A program made the position numbers and the translations under genes. Shown here one piece after another: positions 26,624 to 35,449 of a stretch of 64,000 bases of DNA. This DNA comes from Streptomyces sp. 2114.4 (GTDB taxonomy: Bacteria; Actinomycetota; Actinomycetes; Streptomycetales; Streptomycetaceae), in assembly GCF_900187385.1 (NCBI RefSeq), contig NZ_FYEY01000001.1:3162001-3226000 (forward strand), read 5' to 3'. Each line of letters begins with the position of its first letter. The stretch's first letter is position 1. The notes under the pieces were generated by a model. That model made no database searches. It was not told the DNA's origin and saw only the letters and a program-made list of their open reading frames with translations.

Positions 26624-27613
26624 ATGGCACCGGACATGGGCATGGCGGGTACGGAGGGGATGGCGGCGATGGCTGGCGCGGCTAATACGGCGGGCTCGGC
26701 CAGGACGACGGGCTCGGCAGGCGCCGTGGGCATGACGGGTACGGCGGGTACGGCGGTGGAGACGGTGCGTGGGCTGATTTACGGCCCGAGCGGGAAGCGG
26801 CTGGATGCCTACCGTCCCGCTGGGGCGGCTGAGGCGACCGGGGTGTCCGGGCCGGCCGGGGGCGCCGCGACCTCCACGGAGGCCGGGCCGGCCGCCCCCG
26901 CGCCCACCGTGCTGCTCTGGCACGGCATCGGCCCCGACGAGCGGGATGTGCTCGAACCACTGGCGCGTACCGCGGCGGCGCTCGGGCTGCTGGTGCTCGT
27001 ACCGGACTGGCGCTCGGACGCGGCGGACGGGGGCCGGGCGCACCTGCTGGAGTCACTGGCCTTCGTGCGCAGAGAAGCGGGCGGGCTGGGCGGCGACGGA
27101 GAGTCGTTCGTGCTGGCCGGGTGGTCGGCGGGGGCCGGGGCCGCGCTGGGGGTCGCACTGCGGCCCGAGATCGTGGAGGGGTGGCGGCCGAGGGCGGTGG
27201 TGGGTTTGGCGGGCCGTTACGACCTGCCGGCGCGGACCACCGGGGCCGCGCCGCTGGACGATCTTGCCGAGGGCCGGGTCCCGGGCGTCCCGGTCCACCT
27301 CATCCACGGCAGCCGCGACGCCGTCTTGGACGCCCACTGCTCCCGCGACCTCGCCGAGGCACTGCGAGCAGCGGGTCGGACGGCCCACGAGGACCCGACG
27401 GGCCGAGCGGACCAGGCGGACCAGGCGGACCAGGCGGACCAGGCGGACCGGATGGTGACGCTGCAGGAGCCGGAGACCGACCACGCGGGCGTGATCATGA
27501 CCGCGTACGACCCGGCGGCGGACCGCTGCGTCCCGACGGCCGCGGAACACGCCGTATGTGCGGGCCAGTTGGTGGCCGGGGTGCTGGCCGAGGCGGCCGA
27601 GAGCGCGGCGTAG
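26624..27613 (+). CDS. alpha/beta hydrolase-fold protein
   Basis: The product has 329 aa. The nucleophile elbow is VLAGWSAGAGAAL, giving G-W-S-A-G with a likely catalytic Ser. The oxyanion region is LLWHGIGPDE, a candidate acid is in HLIHGSRDAVLD, and the catalytic His is in ETDHAG. The first about 90 residues are low-complexity Ala/Gly/Thr/Met-rich and may be a spacer. Near 262-276 the protein holds an A-D-Q repeat produced by a 9-bp DNA repeat. Start ATG 26624 follows TAACGT (26612-26617) by 6 nt, a leaderless pattern. It could be an esterase or dienelactone-type hydrolase. Substrate unknown. Confidence 0.7.
   Translation: MAPDMGMAGTEGMAAMAGAANTAGSARTTGSAGAVGMTGTAGTAVETVRGLIYGPSGKRLDAYRPAGAAEATGVSGPAGGAATSTEAGPAAPAPTVLLWHGIGPDERDVLEPLARTAAALGLLVLVPDWRSDAADGGRAHLLESLAFVRREAGGLGGDGESFVLAGWSAGAGAALGVALRPEIVEGWRPRAVVGLAGRYDLPARTTGAAPLDDLAEGRVPGVPVHLIHGSRDAVLDAHCSRDLAEALRAAGRTAHEDPTGRADQADQADQADQADRMVTLQEPETDHAGVIMTAYDPAADRCVPTAAEHAVCAGQLVAGVLAEAAESAA
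27407..27451 (+). repeat. 9-bp coding tandem repeat (A-D-Q)
   Basis: Five head-to-tail copies of GCGGACCAG, the last with one mismatch, lie in frame inside the hydrolase gene and encode ADQ-ADQ-ADQ-ADQ-ADR. The length is a multiple of 3, so copy-number change would not break the frame. Confidence 0.85.
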
Positions 27614-27641
27614 CCCTCCGCCCCCGCGCTCCCATGGCGCC

Positions 27642-27995
27642 TCAGCGGCGCCCGCCCCCACCGGACGACCAGGTGTTGAGCCTGCGCACGGACTCCTCCA
27701 GCTCCCGGCGCCGGGCGGCCTGAGCCGCACGCTGGCGCGCCTCCGCGGTGGTGACGTACGGCCGGACGTCGACGTACGGACGGACGAGGCCACTGCCCTC
27801 ACCGCACAACGGCAGCAGACCGGGCGGCACGCCGCGGACCCGTACGAGGCGTCGCCGAGCTGGAGTCGACGGCGACCCTGCCGAGGCGGCGAGCGTGCCG
27901 GAAGTAGTGGTCGCCCGACGGCTTCCCCGCCCCGGAAGTAACCAGCCCAGCAGCGCTCCGAAGGTTGTCCGGACGAGACCCGGCCCACCGCTCAA
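27642..27995 (-). CDS. small basic protein of XRE module A
   Basis: The product has 117 aa and is Arg-rich. It starts at TTG 27995, overlapping the upstream 74-aa gene stop as TTGA (4 nt), which argues for coupled translation. The central part has RPYVDVRPYV, then a helical basic tail (AEARQRAAQAARRRELEES). A related RPYLL-plus-basic-helix pattern occurs in the small gene at 52846-53136 next to the other XRE module, so this appears to be a recurrent family of accessory proteins. No known domain. Function unknown. Confidence 0.55.
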   Translation of the reverse strand: MSGGPGLVRTTFGALLGWLLPGRGSRRATTTSGTLAASAGSPSTPARRRLVRVRGVPPGLLPLCGEGSGLVRPYVDVRPYVTTAEARQRAAQAARRRELEESVRRLNTWSSGGGGRR

Positions 27996-28216
27996 CGGGT
28001 CGCCGCCTTACGGAGAACTTCGGCGAGCCGGCGGGCGGTGGACGTGTTGCAGTTACCGAGGGCGACGAGCGAGACGCCGTAGGCGCTTGCGAAGCCGGGC
28101 AGATCGACGCCGAGCGACGGCAGGGTGATGCCGTGGTCCTTCAGCGCGGTACGCAGCTCTTCGGCGCTTTCGTGTACGTCGTCGGGGTGGTCGGGGAGGG
28201 AGTAACCGAGGGGCAT
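27992..28216 (-). CDS. small hypothetical protein of XRE module A
   Basis: The product has 74 aa, soluble, with alternating acidic and hydrophobic residues (LPDHPDDVHESAEELRTALKD; NTSTARRLAEVLRKAA). It has a good AAAGGCGGGC-type upstream purine region, and its stop overlaps the next gene by 4 nt. It is divergent from the XRE regulator at 28404, with about 190 bases between them as a shared control region. Similar small genes next to XRE-DUF397 pairs are common in Streptomyces. Function unknown. Confidence 0.65.
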   Translation of the reverse strand: MPLGYSLPDHPDDVHESAEELRTALKDHGITLPSLGVDLPGFASAYGVSLVALGNCNTSTARRLAEVLRKAATR

Positions 28217-28403
28217 GGAGCCCGCCTTTCTGTACGCATAGCAACGAACCGCTTACAGAGTGATGCGGCGCGGCGTAGCGTGAAAGGGGTTTGGGCTCCC
28301 GGTCGCGGTCCGGGGAATACGCGGTGTGACGTGGTGGAAATGTGGGAACCGCCGGGGCCCGTCCGCAACGACTGGGAATCAGCTACACGTACGGCGGTGA
28401 ACC

Positions 28404-29261
28404 GTGGCACGACGCAAGGACATTGACGGCTCGGCGGGAGTCCCCACCTTTTACGGCGCGGAGCTGCGCTACCAGAGGGAATTGGCCGGGCTCACGCTCA
28501 CGCAACTGGTCGAGGGCAGCTTCTACGGCCCGAGCCACCTCAGCGAGATCGAGCGCGGCGAACGGCGGATGCCGATGGAGTTGGCAGAGCACGTGGACAA
28601 GGTGCTGAAGACGGACGGCTTCTTCACGCGGCGCTGCGAGGACGTGCGGAAGGCACGGCGGACGGGCCATGCCGAGTACTTCGAGAGCGTCCTGGAGGCA
28701 GAGAAGTACGCGGAGACCGTCGAGGAGTGGTGTCCCACCCTCATCCCTGGGTTGTTGCAGACCGAGCCGTACACGCGGGCGGTGGTGCGGGCGACTCATC
28801 CGCTGGCACTCGACGAAGAGGTCGAGGAAAAGGTCAGCGCCCGCACGGGGAGGGCCCACCTCTTCGAGAGTGACCGCAAGACCCCGGAGTACTGGGTGAT
28901 TCTGCCCGAGTACGTGTGGCGCTGCCCGGTCATTCCTGCGGCCGAGATGGCTGATCAGCTCGACCGCATCGCGGAGCTGGCACGGCGGCGCCGGGTCGTT
29001 CCACAGGTCCTTCCGTGGAACTGCGGACCGCATCCCCTCATGACGGTGGGGTTGTTGCAGCTCATGACCTTCCCTGACGCTCCGCCGCTGGCCTACCTGG
29101 AATCGCAGTACAGCGGCGACACGATCGACGATCCGGCCCTCGTGAAGAAATACCGCAAGGCATACGATCGGCTCAGGGCCGCCGCACTCGCTCCTGAGGC
29201 GTCCCTGACCATGATCGAGGCGGCCGCAGAGGACTACCGAAGTGACAAACAACCGGATTGA
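28404..29261 (+). CDS. XRE-family regulator with DUF5753 domain (module A)
   Basis: The product has 285 aa. The N-terminal helix-turn-helix (about 17-70) includes LRYQRELAGLTLTQL and SHLSEIERGERRMP. The DUF5753 domain (about 95-280) has the family marks ETVEEWCPTLIPGLLQTEPYTRA, the WVILPEYVWRCP stretch and LPWNCGPHPLM. Start GTG 28404. Its end overlaps the DUF397 gene by 20 bases, the classic coupling seen in dozens of Streptomyces pairs such as the BldB/WhiJ-type systems. It is a DNA-binding regulator whose DUF397 partner may antagonise it. Target genes unknown. Confidence 0.9.
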   Translation: MARRKDIDGSAGVPTFYGAELRYQRELAGLTLTQLVEGSFYGPSHLSEIERGERRMPMELAEHVDKVLKTDGFFTRRCEDVRKARRTGHAEYFESVLEAEKYAETVEEWCPTLIPGLLQTEPYTRAVVRATHPLALDEEVEEKVSARTGRAHLFESDRKTPEYWVILPEYVWRCPVIPAAEMADQLDRIAELARRRRVVPQVLPWNCGPHPLMTVGLLQLMTFPDAPPLAYLESQYSGDTIDDPALVKKYRKAYDRLRAAALAPEASLTMIEAAAEDYRSDKQPD

Positions 29262-29460
29262 CTTGAGCACCGCCGTCTGGCGTAAGAGCAGCTACACCAA
29301 CGGCGACGGCGGGAACTGTGTCGAGGTGGTCGACGACCTTCCCGGCATCGTCCCCGTCCGCGACTCCAAGGACCCCCACGGCCCGGCGCTCGTCTTCCCC
29401 GCCACCGCCTGGTCGAGCTTCGTCACCGCTGTCAAGGACACTGCCCTGCCGGGCGCTTGA
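29242..29460 (+). CDS. DUF397 protein (module A)
   Basis: The product has 72 aa. The DUF397 signatures are complete: AVWRKSSYTNGDGGNCVEVV, then VPVRDSKDPHGPALVF and WSSFV. Start GTG 29242 overlaps the XRE gene by 20 bases. DUF397 proteins pair with XRE-DUF5753 regulators in a toxin-antitoxin-like or anti-regulator relation; the exact mechanism is unsettled. No deviation from the family is seen. Confidence 0.92.
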   Translation: MTNNRIDLSTAVWRKSSYTNGDGGNCVEVVDDLPGIVPVRDSKDPHGPALVFPATAWSSFVTAVKDTALPGA

Positions 29461-29849
29461 GCTTCGCGGGCGCTTGCTCCCCCCTGGCGCCTGAACGCTC
29501 CGGGGCAGAGGGCGCCCGCGGGAATCCCGCCCGACCCCGCCGCGTTGTGGCCCCGCAGGGGGCACTCGCACCCCTTACGGGATCTGTTCCCCTGTCCCTC
29601 AAGGGACCATCACGCCCGACCTTCCCACCCGCCCCACCTTCTCCGTCTTCCCTGCTCCCCGGCCCACCCGACCCACCCGACCGGGGGACCGCCTCGTAGC
29701 TCCCGAGCCGAGCCGGCCCAGCGCGCCCGGCGGCGATCCCCCTCTCGGCCACGAGCCCGGTCGGCGGACGGCAGGCGGCGGACGGCAGGCAGTAGGCGGC
29801 AGACAGCAGGCCTGCACCGGCTCGATCTCCGCCTCAACGGCACCGCTCC
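29461..29849. other. 389-base non-coding stretch
   Basis: It lies between the DUF397 gene and tail of the TetR gene. No frame looks coding. It is proline-codon-rich in one direction and includes imperfect GGCGGACGGCAGGC-type repeats at about 29763-29812. It may contain terminators for both flanking genes, but I see no strong stem. Confidence 0.45.
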
Positions 29850-30407
29850 CTACTCCTCGCCCCCAAGGGCGTTGGTGAGCCACGGCCGCAGGACCGTTTC
29901 GATCTGCGACTCGGAGATGTCGGCGAGCGCGTCGAGTTGAAGGAAATGCCGCGCGATGGTGAGACCGAGGATGCTGCTGACGGTCAGCGCCGCTCGTAGC
30001 TCGGCGTCGCCGTCGTCGCTGGTGCGGGCGAGGTTGCGGACCCGCTCGTCGAGGAAGTTCTTCATCGCCTGCGCCGCTTCCGGCGCGGTCAGCATCGACC
30101 GTACGAGGGCGCGGGTTTCGGGCGGGAGCGCGTTCAGGCGGACGTCGAGGACGTCGAAGAGGTGTCCGGCGACGTCGTGGTCGGTGCTTTGGCGGTCGAG
30201 CCGGGCGGCAAGGGCGAAGAGGTCGTTCTTCGAGCCGTAGTGCTGGATGACGAGGGAGGGGTCGACCCCGGCTCGTTGGGCGATGGCGCGCACGGTGGTG
30301 CCCTCCAGCCCGTGATCGCCGAACTCGACCTGTGCGGCTTCGAGGATCCGTTGCGCGGTGGCGGCTCGTTTGGCCGCGCGTGTCGTCGGTTCGTCCACGG
30401 AATTCAC
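29850..30407 (-). CDS. TetR-family repressor
   Basis: The product has 185 aa. The N-terminal HTH (about 15-60) reads AQRILEAAQVEFGDHGLE, then TTVRAIAQRAGVDPSLVIQHYGSKNDLF, the TetR signature. The C-terminal ligand domain is generic (LNALPPETRALVRSML). Start GTG 30407 lies inside an operator half-site. It is divergent from the amidohydrolase-SDR operon 86 bases away, and a perfect 11-bp inverted repeat sits between the genes, so it very probably represses both directions. The inducer may be an aromatic acid or related substrate of the amidohydrolase, an inference. Confidence 0.9.
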   Translation of the reverse strand: MNSVDEPTTRAAKRAATAQRILEAAQVEFGDHGLEGTTVRAIAQRAGVDPSLVIQHYGSKNDLFALAARLDRQSTDHDVAGHLFDVLDVRLNALPPETRALVRSMLTAPEAAQAMKNFLDERVRNLARTSDDGDAELRAALTVSSILGLTIARHFLQLDALADISESQIETVLRPWLTNALGGEE

Positions 30408-30455
30408 TCTACAGGCGTTGAGTGAACCTGCTAGGTTCGCCGAAGTTCACTCAAC
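30403..30455. promoter_or_regulatory. triple half-site TetR operator
   Basis: There are three matching half-sites: TTCACTC (30403-30409), GTTGAGTGAAC (30417-30427) and GTTCACTCAAC (30445-30455). The last two form a perfect 11-bp inverted repeat with a 17-nt spacer, and the first two form a 7-bp inverted repeat with a 7-nt spacer. The first overlaps the tetR start codon. Binding would block tetR and the amidohydrolase promoter. Confidence 0.8.
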
Positions 30456-30493
30456 AGAGCATGAGCGAACGGAGTATGAGCCAAAGGAGCGTG

Positions 30494-31531
30494 ATGGTGA
30501 GAGTCATCGCCATTGAGGAGCACTGGACCACCGCGGGAATCGACCGGGCACTGCGCGCACAGCCGGCGGGGGCCAGAGACGAGAGCGTGGCTTTGAACGA
30601 CCGGGGGGACATCCCCGAGCGCCTGCTCGACATCGGTGAGCAACGGATTGCGGCGATGGACGCGGCGGGGGTCGATCTGCAGATCCTCTCGATCGCCCCG
30701 CCGGGCACCCACGGGCTCCCGGCCCGCGAAGCCATTGCGCTGAGCCGCGACGCGAATGACCGCGTCGCGGCGGCCGTCGATCGCTATCCGACCCGGCTGA
30801 GGGCCATGACGACGTTGCCGATGTCGGACCCGGACGCTGCCGTGGCCGAGCTCGAGCGGACCGCGAGCGCGCCCGGTCATGTCGGGATCATGTCCTACGG
30901 CCGCAGCGGCGAACGCTCGCTGGACGACCCCGTCTACGACGAACTGCTCGCGGCCGCCGCCGACTTGGGACGACCGGTGTTCCTTCACCCCCAGATCCCT
31001 CCGGACCCGGTTCGCGACGCGTCCTACCGCGGGTTCGACCCCTCGGTCGACCTCGCGCTGGCCACCTTCGGCTGGGGCTGGCACATCGAGGCGGGACTCG
31101 CGGCGCTCCGCCTCATCCTGCGCGGCACCTTCGACCGGCACCCGAACCTGCAGATCGTCCTGGGGCACTGGGGCGAGATGCTGCTGTTCGCGCTCGACCG
31201 GATCGACAGCCTTTCCCACGTCGCGACCCACCTCGACCGCCGGGTCGCCGAGTACTTCCGGACCAACATTCACGTAGCAACCAGCGGCATGCTGACCCCA
31301 CGTCTGCTCCGCCACGCGCTGGACTTCACGAGCATCGACCGGATCCTGCTCTCCGGGGACTATCCCTTCCACCGTCTCGACGCCGCGGCCCTCGCCGGCT
31401 TCCTGCAGACGCTCCCCGACCGCGGGGACCAGCACAAGATCGCTCACGCCAACGCCGAGGCGCTTTACGGCCTTGGCGAGGCACCCGCTGCGTCAGGCAA
31501 CCGGACCACGCAACCCCAGGAGCGGTCATGA
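30494..31531 (+). CDS. amidohydrolase-superfamily enzyme (gamma-resorcylate decarboxylase-like)
   Basis: The product has 345 aa from ATG 30494 (AAAGGAG 4 nt upstream; GTG 30497 is equally possible). The barrel metal ligands of the ACMSD/resorcylate decarboxylase branch are visible: IAIEEHW at strand 1, VFLHPQIPP with a His, ILGHWGEMLLF with His and Glu, and the catalytic Asp in LLSGDYPFH. The family decarboxylates or hydrolyses aromatic acids such as 2,6-dihydroxybenzoate. It overlaps the downstream SDR gene by 4 nt and is controlled by the adjacent TetR protein. The substrate cannot be read from sequence. Confidence 0.82.
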   Translation: MVRVIAIEEHWTTAGIDRALRAQPAGARDESVALNDRGDIPERLLDIGEQRIAAMDAAGVDLQILSIAPPGTHGLPAREAIALSRDANDRVAAAVDRYPTRLRAMTTLPMSDPDAAVAELERTASAPGHVGIMSYGRSGERSLDDPVYDELLAAAADLGRPVFLHPQIPPDPVRDASYRGFDPSVDLALATFGWGWHIEAGLAALRLILRGTFDRHPNLQIVLGHWGEMLLFALDRIDSLSHVATHLDRRVAEYFRTNIHVATSGMLTPRLLRHALDFTSIDRILLSGDYPFHRLDAAALAGFLQTLPDRGDQHKIAHANAEALYGLGEAPAASGNRTTQPQERS

Positions 31532-32277
31532 GCTCGATCCCGGAGAACGCAGCCTCGGGAAACGCGGCCTCGGGAAACGCAGCCTCGGGGAACGCAACGG
31601 TCCTTCTCATCGGTGCCTCCCGCGGCCTGGGTTATGCGATCGCCGCGGAATACCTCGACCGGGGGTCGCGCGTGGTGGCGACCGTCCGCGGTTCCCGCCG
31701 TACCGCCCTGCACGAGCTGCAGGAGACCGCCGACGGGCGGCTGGAGATCGAGCACGTCGACATCAACGCCCCCGATCAGGTCCAGGCCCTCCGCAAGCGG
31801 CTCGGCGCCCGCAGGTTCGATCTGCTCTTCGTCAATGCGGGCGTCACCAACAGCCCGGAGGAGACCACCGCGGACGTCACGACGGACGAGTTCACCCGCC
31901 TGATGATCACCAACGCGCTGAGCCCGATGCGCGTCATCGAAACGCTCGGCGACCTCGTCCCCGCGGAGGGCAGCATTGCGATCATGTCCTCCCGCCAGGG
32001 CAGCATCGCCCATAACGACCGCGGCGGCTTCGAGATCTACCGGGCCAGTAAATCCGCCCTCAACCAGCTGATGCGCAGCTATGCGGCGCGTCATCGCCAC
32101 GACCGCCGCACGCTGCTGTTGATGGCGCCCGGCTGGGTCAAGACCGAGCTCGGCGGCCCTGACGCCCGCCTCACCGTCGACGAGAGCGTCCCCGGCGTCG
32201 TCAGGACCATCGAAGCCCACCGCGGCCGCACCGGCCTGCACTTCCTCGACTACCTCGGCCAGACCGTCGCCTGGTGA
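31528..32277 (+). CDS. SDR-family oxidoreductase with repeat-containing N-terminus
   Basis: The product has 249 aa. The cofactor loop is LLIGASRGLGYAIA, with the Arg of VVATVRGSRRT favouring NADP(H). The catalytic Ser is in AIMSSRQGSI, and Tyr and Lys are in EIYRASKSALNQL. It resembles C-factor-type short-chain dehydrogenases. The first 22 residues are a low-complexity N-A-A-S-G repeat made by three 15-bp DNA repeats (31546-31590), absent from typical SDRs. Its ATG overlaps the amidohydrolase stop (ATGA). It is likely the second enzyme of a TetR-controlled catabolic unit. The stop codon sits within a 42-bp repeat. Confidence 0.85.
   Translation: MSSIPENAASGNAASGNAASGNATVLLIGASRGLGYAIAAEYLDRGSRVVATVRGSRRTALHELQETADGRLEIEHVDINAPDQVQALRKRLGARRFDLLFVNAGVTNSPEETTADVTTDEFTRLMITNALSPMRVIETLGDLVPAEGSIAIMSSRQGSIAHNDRGGFEIYRASKSALNQLMRSYAARHRHDRRTLLLMAPGWVKTELGGPDARLTVDESVPGVVRTIEAHRGRTGLHFLDYLGQTVAW
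31546..31590 (+). repeat. 15-bp coding tandem repeat
   Basis: Three copies of AACGCAGCCTCGGGA with single-base variants encode NAASG three times at the N-terminus of the SDR. Confidence 0.85.
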
Positions 32278-32365
32278 GGGACGGCCGCCGGGTGAGGGTC
32301 TGCCGTTGCCGCCCGGTGAGGGACGGCCGCCCGGTGGAGGAGTGCCGTTGCCACCCGGTGAGGGA
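32273..32365. repeat. 42-bp direct repeat spanning the SDR stop codon
   Basis: Copy 1 is 32273-32314, copy 2 is 32315-32356 with a few mismatches, and a third begins (GGTGAGGGA). Each starts with GGTGAGGGACGGCCGCC. The TGA of the SDR gene is part of the first copy. The tract fills the whole gap to the ispE stop. Confidence 0.85.
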
Positions 32366-33322
32366 TCAGAGCACCGTCGCCCCCGCCGCCGGCGACTTTG
32401 CCACCCGCACCTGGCGGCAGGTCCCCGACGCCAGCAGGTCCTGGGCCACCCGCCCGGCCGTCTCCGCGTCCTTGACCAGGAAGGCGGTGGTCGGGCCCGA
32501 GCCGGAGACCAGGGCGGCCAGGGCGCCGGCCGCGGTGCCCGCCTCCAGGGTGGCGGTCAGGGGCGGGCACAGGGACAGCGCCGCGGGTTGCAGGTCGTTG
32601 GTGAGGGCTCCGGCGAGGGCTGTGGCGTCGCCGGACTCCAAGGCCGCCAGCAGTTCAGGGGACGCATCCGGCTCCGGCACGTCCGTGCCCGCCGTCAGGC
32701 GGTCGAACTCGCCGTAGACGGCCGGGGTGGACAGTCCGCCCTCGGCCACCGCGAAGACCCAGTGGAAGGTGCCGCCGACGGGGAGCGGGGTCAGCAGTTC
32801 GCCGCGGCCGCGGCCCAGCGCCGCGCCGCCGACCAGGCTGAACGGGACGTCGCTGCCCAACTCGGCGCAGATGGCCAGGAGTTCTTCGCGCGAGGAGCCG
32901 GTGGACCACAGGGCGTCACAGGCCAGCAGGGCGCCGGCGGCGTCCGCGCTGCCGCCCGCCATACCGCCCGCGACGGGGATGTCCTTGGTGATGTGGAGGT
33001 GGACGTTCGGCTCGATGCCGTGGCGGGCCGCGAGGAGTTCGGCGGCGCGGGCCGCCAGGTTCGTGCGGTCCAGGGGGATGCGGTCGACGTCATGGCCCTC
33101 GGCGGTGATCCGCAGGGTGTCCGCGGGGGTGGCGGTGACCTCGTCGTAGAGGCCGACGGCGAGGAAGACGTTCGCCAGGTCGTGGAAGCCGTCCGCGCGG
33201 GCAGCGCCCACCGCCAGCTGGACGTTGACCTTGGCCGGTACCCGGACGGTGACCGAGGCGGCGGTCGCGTCGGTCGTGCCGGTCGCCTCAGCCGCGCCGG
33301 TCGGGTCAGTCGTGCCGGTCAT
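32366..33322 (-). CDS. ispE: 4-diphosphocytidyl-2-C-methyl-D-erythritol kinase
   Basis: The product has 318 aa, a GHMP kinase of the MEP isoprenoid pathway that phosphorylates CDP-ME at the 2-hydroxyl. The phosphate loop is [19 protein letters not shown], the N-terminal motif is [12 protein letters not shown] and the C-terminal motif is [14 protein letters not shown]. The first 22 residues are a Thr/Ala/Gly tail ahead of the core; the true start could be slightly internal. It overlaps rsmA by 4 nt (ATGA), so rsmA-ispE are co-transcribed, an order common to actinobacteria. Its stop abuts the 42-bp repeat. Confidence 0.94.
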   Translation of the reverse strand: MTGTTDPTGAAEATGTTDATAASVTVRVPAKVNVQLAVGAARADGFHDLANVFLAVGLYDEVTATPADTLRITAEGHDVDRIPLDRTNLAARAAELLAARHGIEPNVHLHITKDIPVAGGMAGGSADAAGALLACDALWSTGSSREELLAICAELGSDVPFSLVGGAALGRGRGELLTPLPVGGTFHWVFAVAEGGLSTPAVYGEFDRLTAGTDVPEPDASPELLAALESGDATALAGALTNDLQPAALSLCPPLTATLEAGTAAGALAALVSGSGPTTAFLVKDAETAGRVAQDLLASGTCRQVRVAKSPAAGATVL

Positions 33323-34233
33323 GCGGTGGCTCCCCCTGTCTGCCGGATGCCCGGCGCCCCGCCCGGTCCCTTGTGCTCGGCGATCCGCGCGAACTCCTCG
33401 ACGGTCAGCGCCTCGCCGCGGGCCTGCGGCGAGACACCCGCGGCGACCAGCGCGGCCTCCGCCGCGGCGGCCGAACCGGCCCAGCCCGACAGCGCGGCCC
33501 GCAGCGTCTTGCGGCGCTGGGCGAAGGCGGCGTCGACGACGGCGAAGACCTCGTCGCGGCTCGCCGAGGTCTCGATCGGCTTCTCGCGGCGTACGAGGGA
33601 GACCAGGCCGGAGTCGACGTTGGGCGCGGGCCAGAAGACATTGCGGCCGATGGCGCCGGCCCGCTTGACCTCGGCGTACCAGTTGGCCTTGACCGACGGC
33701 ACGCCGTAGACCTTGTTGCCGGGGCGGGCGGCCAGCCGGTCGGCGACCTCGGACTGCACCATGACCAGGGTGCGGTCGATGGTGGGGAACGCCGCGAGCA
33801 TGTGCAGCAGCACCGGCACGGCGACGTTGTAGGGCAGGTTGGCGACCAGCGCGGTCGGCGCGGGGCCGGGCAGCTCGGTGACGTGCATGGCGTCGCTGTG
33901 CACCAGCGCGAAGCGGTCGGCGCGCTCGGGCATCCGGGCCGCGACGGTGGACGGCAGCGCGGCCGCCAGCACCTCGTCGATCTCCACGGCGGTGACCCGG
34001 TCCGCGGCCTCCAGCAGCCCCAGGGTCAGCGAGCCGAGGCCGGGGCCGATCTCGACGACGACATCGTCGGTCCTGACCTCGGCGGTCCGCACGATCCGGC
34101 GGACGGTGTTGGCGTCGATGACGAAGTTCTGGCCGCGCTGCTTGGTGGGCCGGACGCCCAGCGCGGCGGCCAGCTCGCGGATGTCGGCGGCGCCCAGGAG
34201 GGGGCCGGAATCGTCGGTGGTGCTCTTGGTCAT
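33319..34233 (-). CDS. rsmA: 16S rRNA dimethyladenosine transferase
   Basis: The product has 304 aa (also known as KsgA). It dimethylates two adjacent adenines in the 3' hairpin of 16S rRNA in late 30S assembly. The N-terminal [16 protein letters not shown] motif [18 protein letters not shown], acidic [10 protein letters not shown] and catalytic motif [12 protein letters not shown] are all present. ATG 34233 is chosen because MTKSTTDD precedes the conserved core by the normal distance. It lies 22 bases after the rpf stop and overlaps ispE by 4 nt, so the three form an operon. Confidence 0.95.
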   Translation of the reverse strand: MTKSTTDDSGPLLGAADIRELAAALGVRPTKQRGQNFVIDANTVRRIVRTAEVRTDDVVVEIGPGLGSLTLGLLEAADRVTAVEIDEVLAAALPSTVAARMPERADRFALVHSDAMHVTELPGPAPTALVANLPYNVAVPVLLHMLAAFPTIDRTLVMVQSEVADRLAARPGNKVYGVPSVKANWYAEVKRAGAIGRNVFWPAPNVDSGLVSLVRREKPIETSASRDEVFAVVDAAFAQRRKTLRAALSGWAGSAAAAEAALVAAGVSPQARGEALTVEEFARIAEHKGPGGAPGIRQTGGATA

Positions 34234-34255
34234 GCCAAAGCCTCGCTGCGCTCGT

Positions 34256-35410
34256 TCACCCGTGAAGCTTACGGCCGCAGACCGGCCACGGGCTCGCCCC
34301 CCTTCTGATGTAGAGCTTCTTGGCCCGGAAGGTCTGTTCCCGGGGGGAGGCGTCCTGCGGGCGGCCGCGGCCGCCCAGGGCCCGCCAGGTGGGGACGTCG
34401 AACTGGTAGAGCCCGCCGTAGGTGCCCGACGCGTCGACCGCGTGCGGCCGCCCGCCCGTCTCGCACTGCGCCAGCGCATGCCAGGCGAGGTGGTCGGCGC
34501 CGCGCACGGAGGTCGGCAGCACCATGGTGCCGAGGTGCACGATCTGCGGACGGGGCGCGTGCACGATCTTGCTGTGCAGCCGCTTCGGCTTCTGCCGGAC
34601 GCCGTTGACGGTGCGCACCCGGTAGGTGACCCGCCGCACCCCGGGCCGCCCCTGCTGGACGACCGACTGGACGCCGCGGGCCAGCCGCGGGTCGGCGCGC
34701 AGGATCGTGCGGAAGGGCAGGCGCTCCTCGCGGACCTCCTTTGAGCCGGTGATCCGCACCACGGAGATGGTCTGGCCCTCGCGCGGGAAGCTGTCCGGCG
34801 GCGCCGAGGTGGTGTCCTGGTCGCGCAGCGCGAGACCGGCCTCGGCCAGCGCCTCGCGGACGGTGGAGGCGTTCGTGCGCACCCGGTGTTCTTGGCCGTC
34901 GGCGACGATGACCACCGAGCGTTCGGTGCGGACCGCGAGCTCCATGCCGTGCTGCTCGATGCGCCGGGAGCGGTCGGCGGACAGCACGGCGCCCTCGGCC
35001 CGTACGCCGAGCTGGTGGAGCGCGCCGGCGACGGTGTCCGCCGTGGTCCACACCTGGCGGCGCTGTCCGTCGATGGTCAGGACGACCGGGCGGCCGTGCC
35101 GGACGACGATCTCGTCACCGCTGCTGAGCCCGGTGCCGGGGGCGGGCGCGACGAGGTCGTGGGCGCCGATGTCGAGGTGCTCGGCGGCGAGCAGCCCGTC
35201 GACGTCGCCGGCGAAGGTGTGCAGGGTGCGCGGGATGCCGTCGACGGTGAGCCGGACCGCCTTGTCGTGGGCGACGAAGGCGGTGGTGCCGCCGGCGAGG
35301 AAGGCGACGACCAGGGCCTGCGGCAGCAGCCGGCGCAGCGCTTCGGGGCCCTCGGCGCGGCGTCTGCGACGGCCGCGCGCGGCGCGGTGGCTGCTCTGCG
35401 AATGACTCAC
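34256..35410 (-). CDS. rpfB: resuscitation-promoting factor, RpfB type
   Basis: The product has 384 aa and is exported and cell-wall acting. A basic N-terminus is followed by one membrane or signal helix ([18 protein letters not shown], about 35). Three DUF348 repeats follow (such as [19 protein letters not shown] and [19 protein letters not shown], about 50-215), then a G5 domain (about 215-290). The C-terminal Rpf lytic domain (about 305-384) has the catalytic Glu in [16 protein letters not shown] and [12 protein letters not shown]. Such enzymes cleave peptidoglycan to aid spore germination. GTG 35410 is chosen for GGAG 6 nt upstream; GTG 35422 is possible. It leads the rpf-rsmA-ispE operon. 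Confidence 0.92.
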   Translation of the reverse strand: MSHSQSSHRAARGRRRRRAEGPEALRRLLPQALVVAFLAGGTTAFVAHDKAVRLTVDGIPRTLHTFAGDVDGLLAAEHLDIGAHDLVAPAPGTGLSSGDEIVVRHGRPVVLTIDGQRRQVWTTADTVAGALHQLGVRAEGAVLSADRSRRIEQHGMELAVRTERSVVIVADGQEHRVRTNASTVREALAEAGLALRDQDTTSAPPDSFPREGQTISVVRITGSKEVREERLPFRTILRADPRLARGVQSVVQQGRPGVRRVTYRVRTVNGVRQKPKRLHSKIVHAPRPQIVHLGTMVLPTSVRGADHLAWHALAQCETGGRPHAVDASGTYGGLYQFDVPTWRALGGRGRPQDASPREQTFRAKKLYIRRGASPWPVCGRKLHG

Positions 35411-35449
35411 GGCGCGCTCCACATGCCACGGGATGCGGTTGACGGCCGG

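Noticed and set aside
29457..29940. Pro/Arg-rich frames between the DUF397 and TetR genes
   Set aside because: No ribosome site, no motifs and composition typical of non-coding GC-rich DNA.
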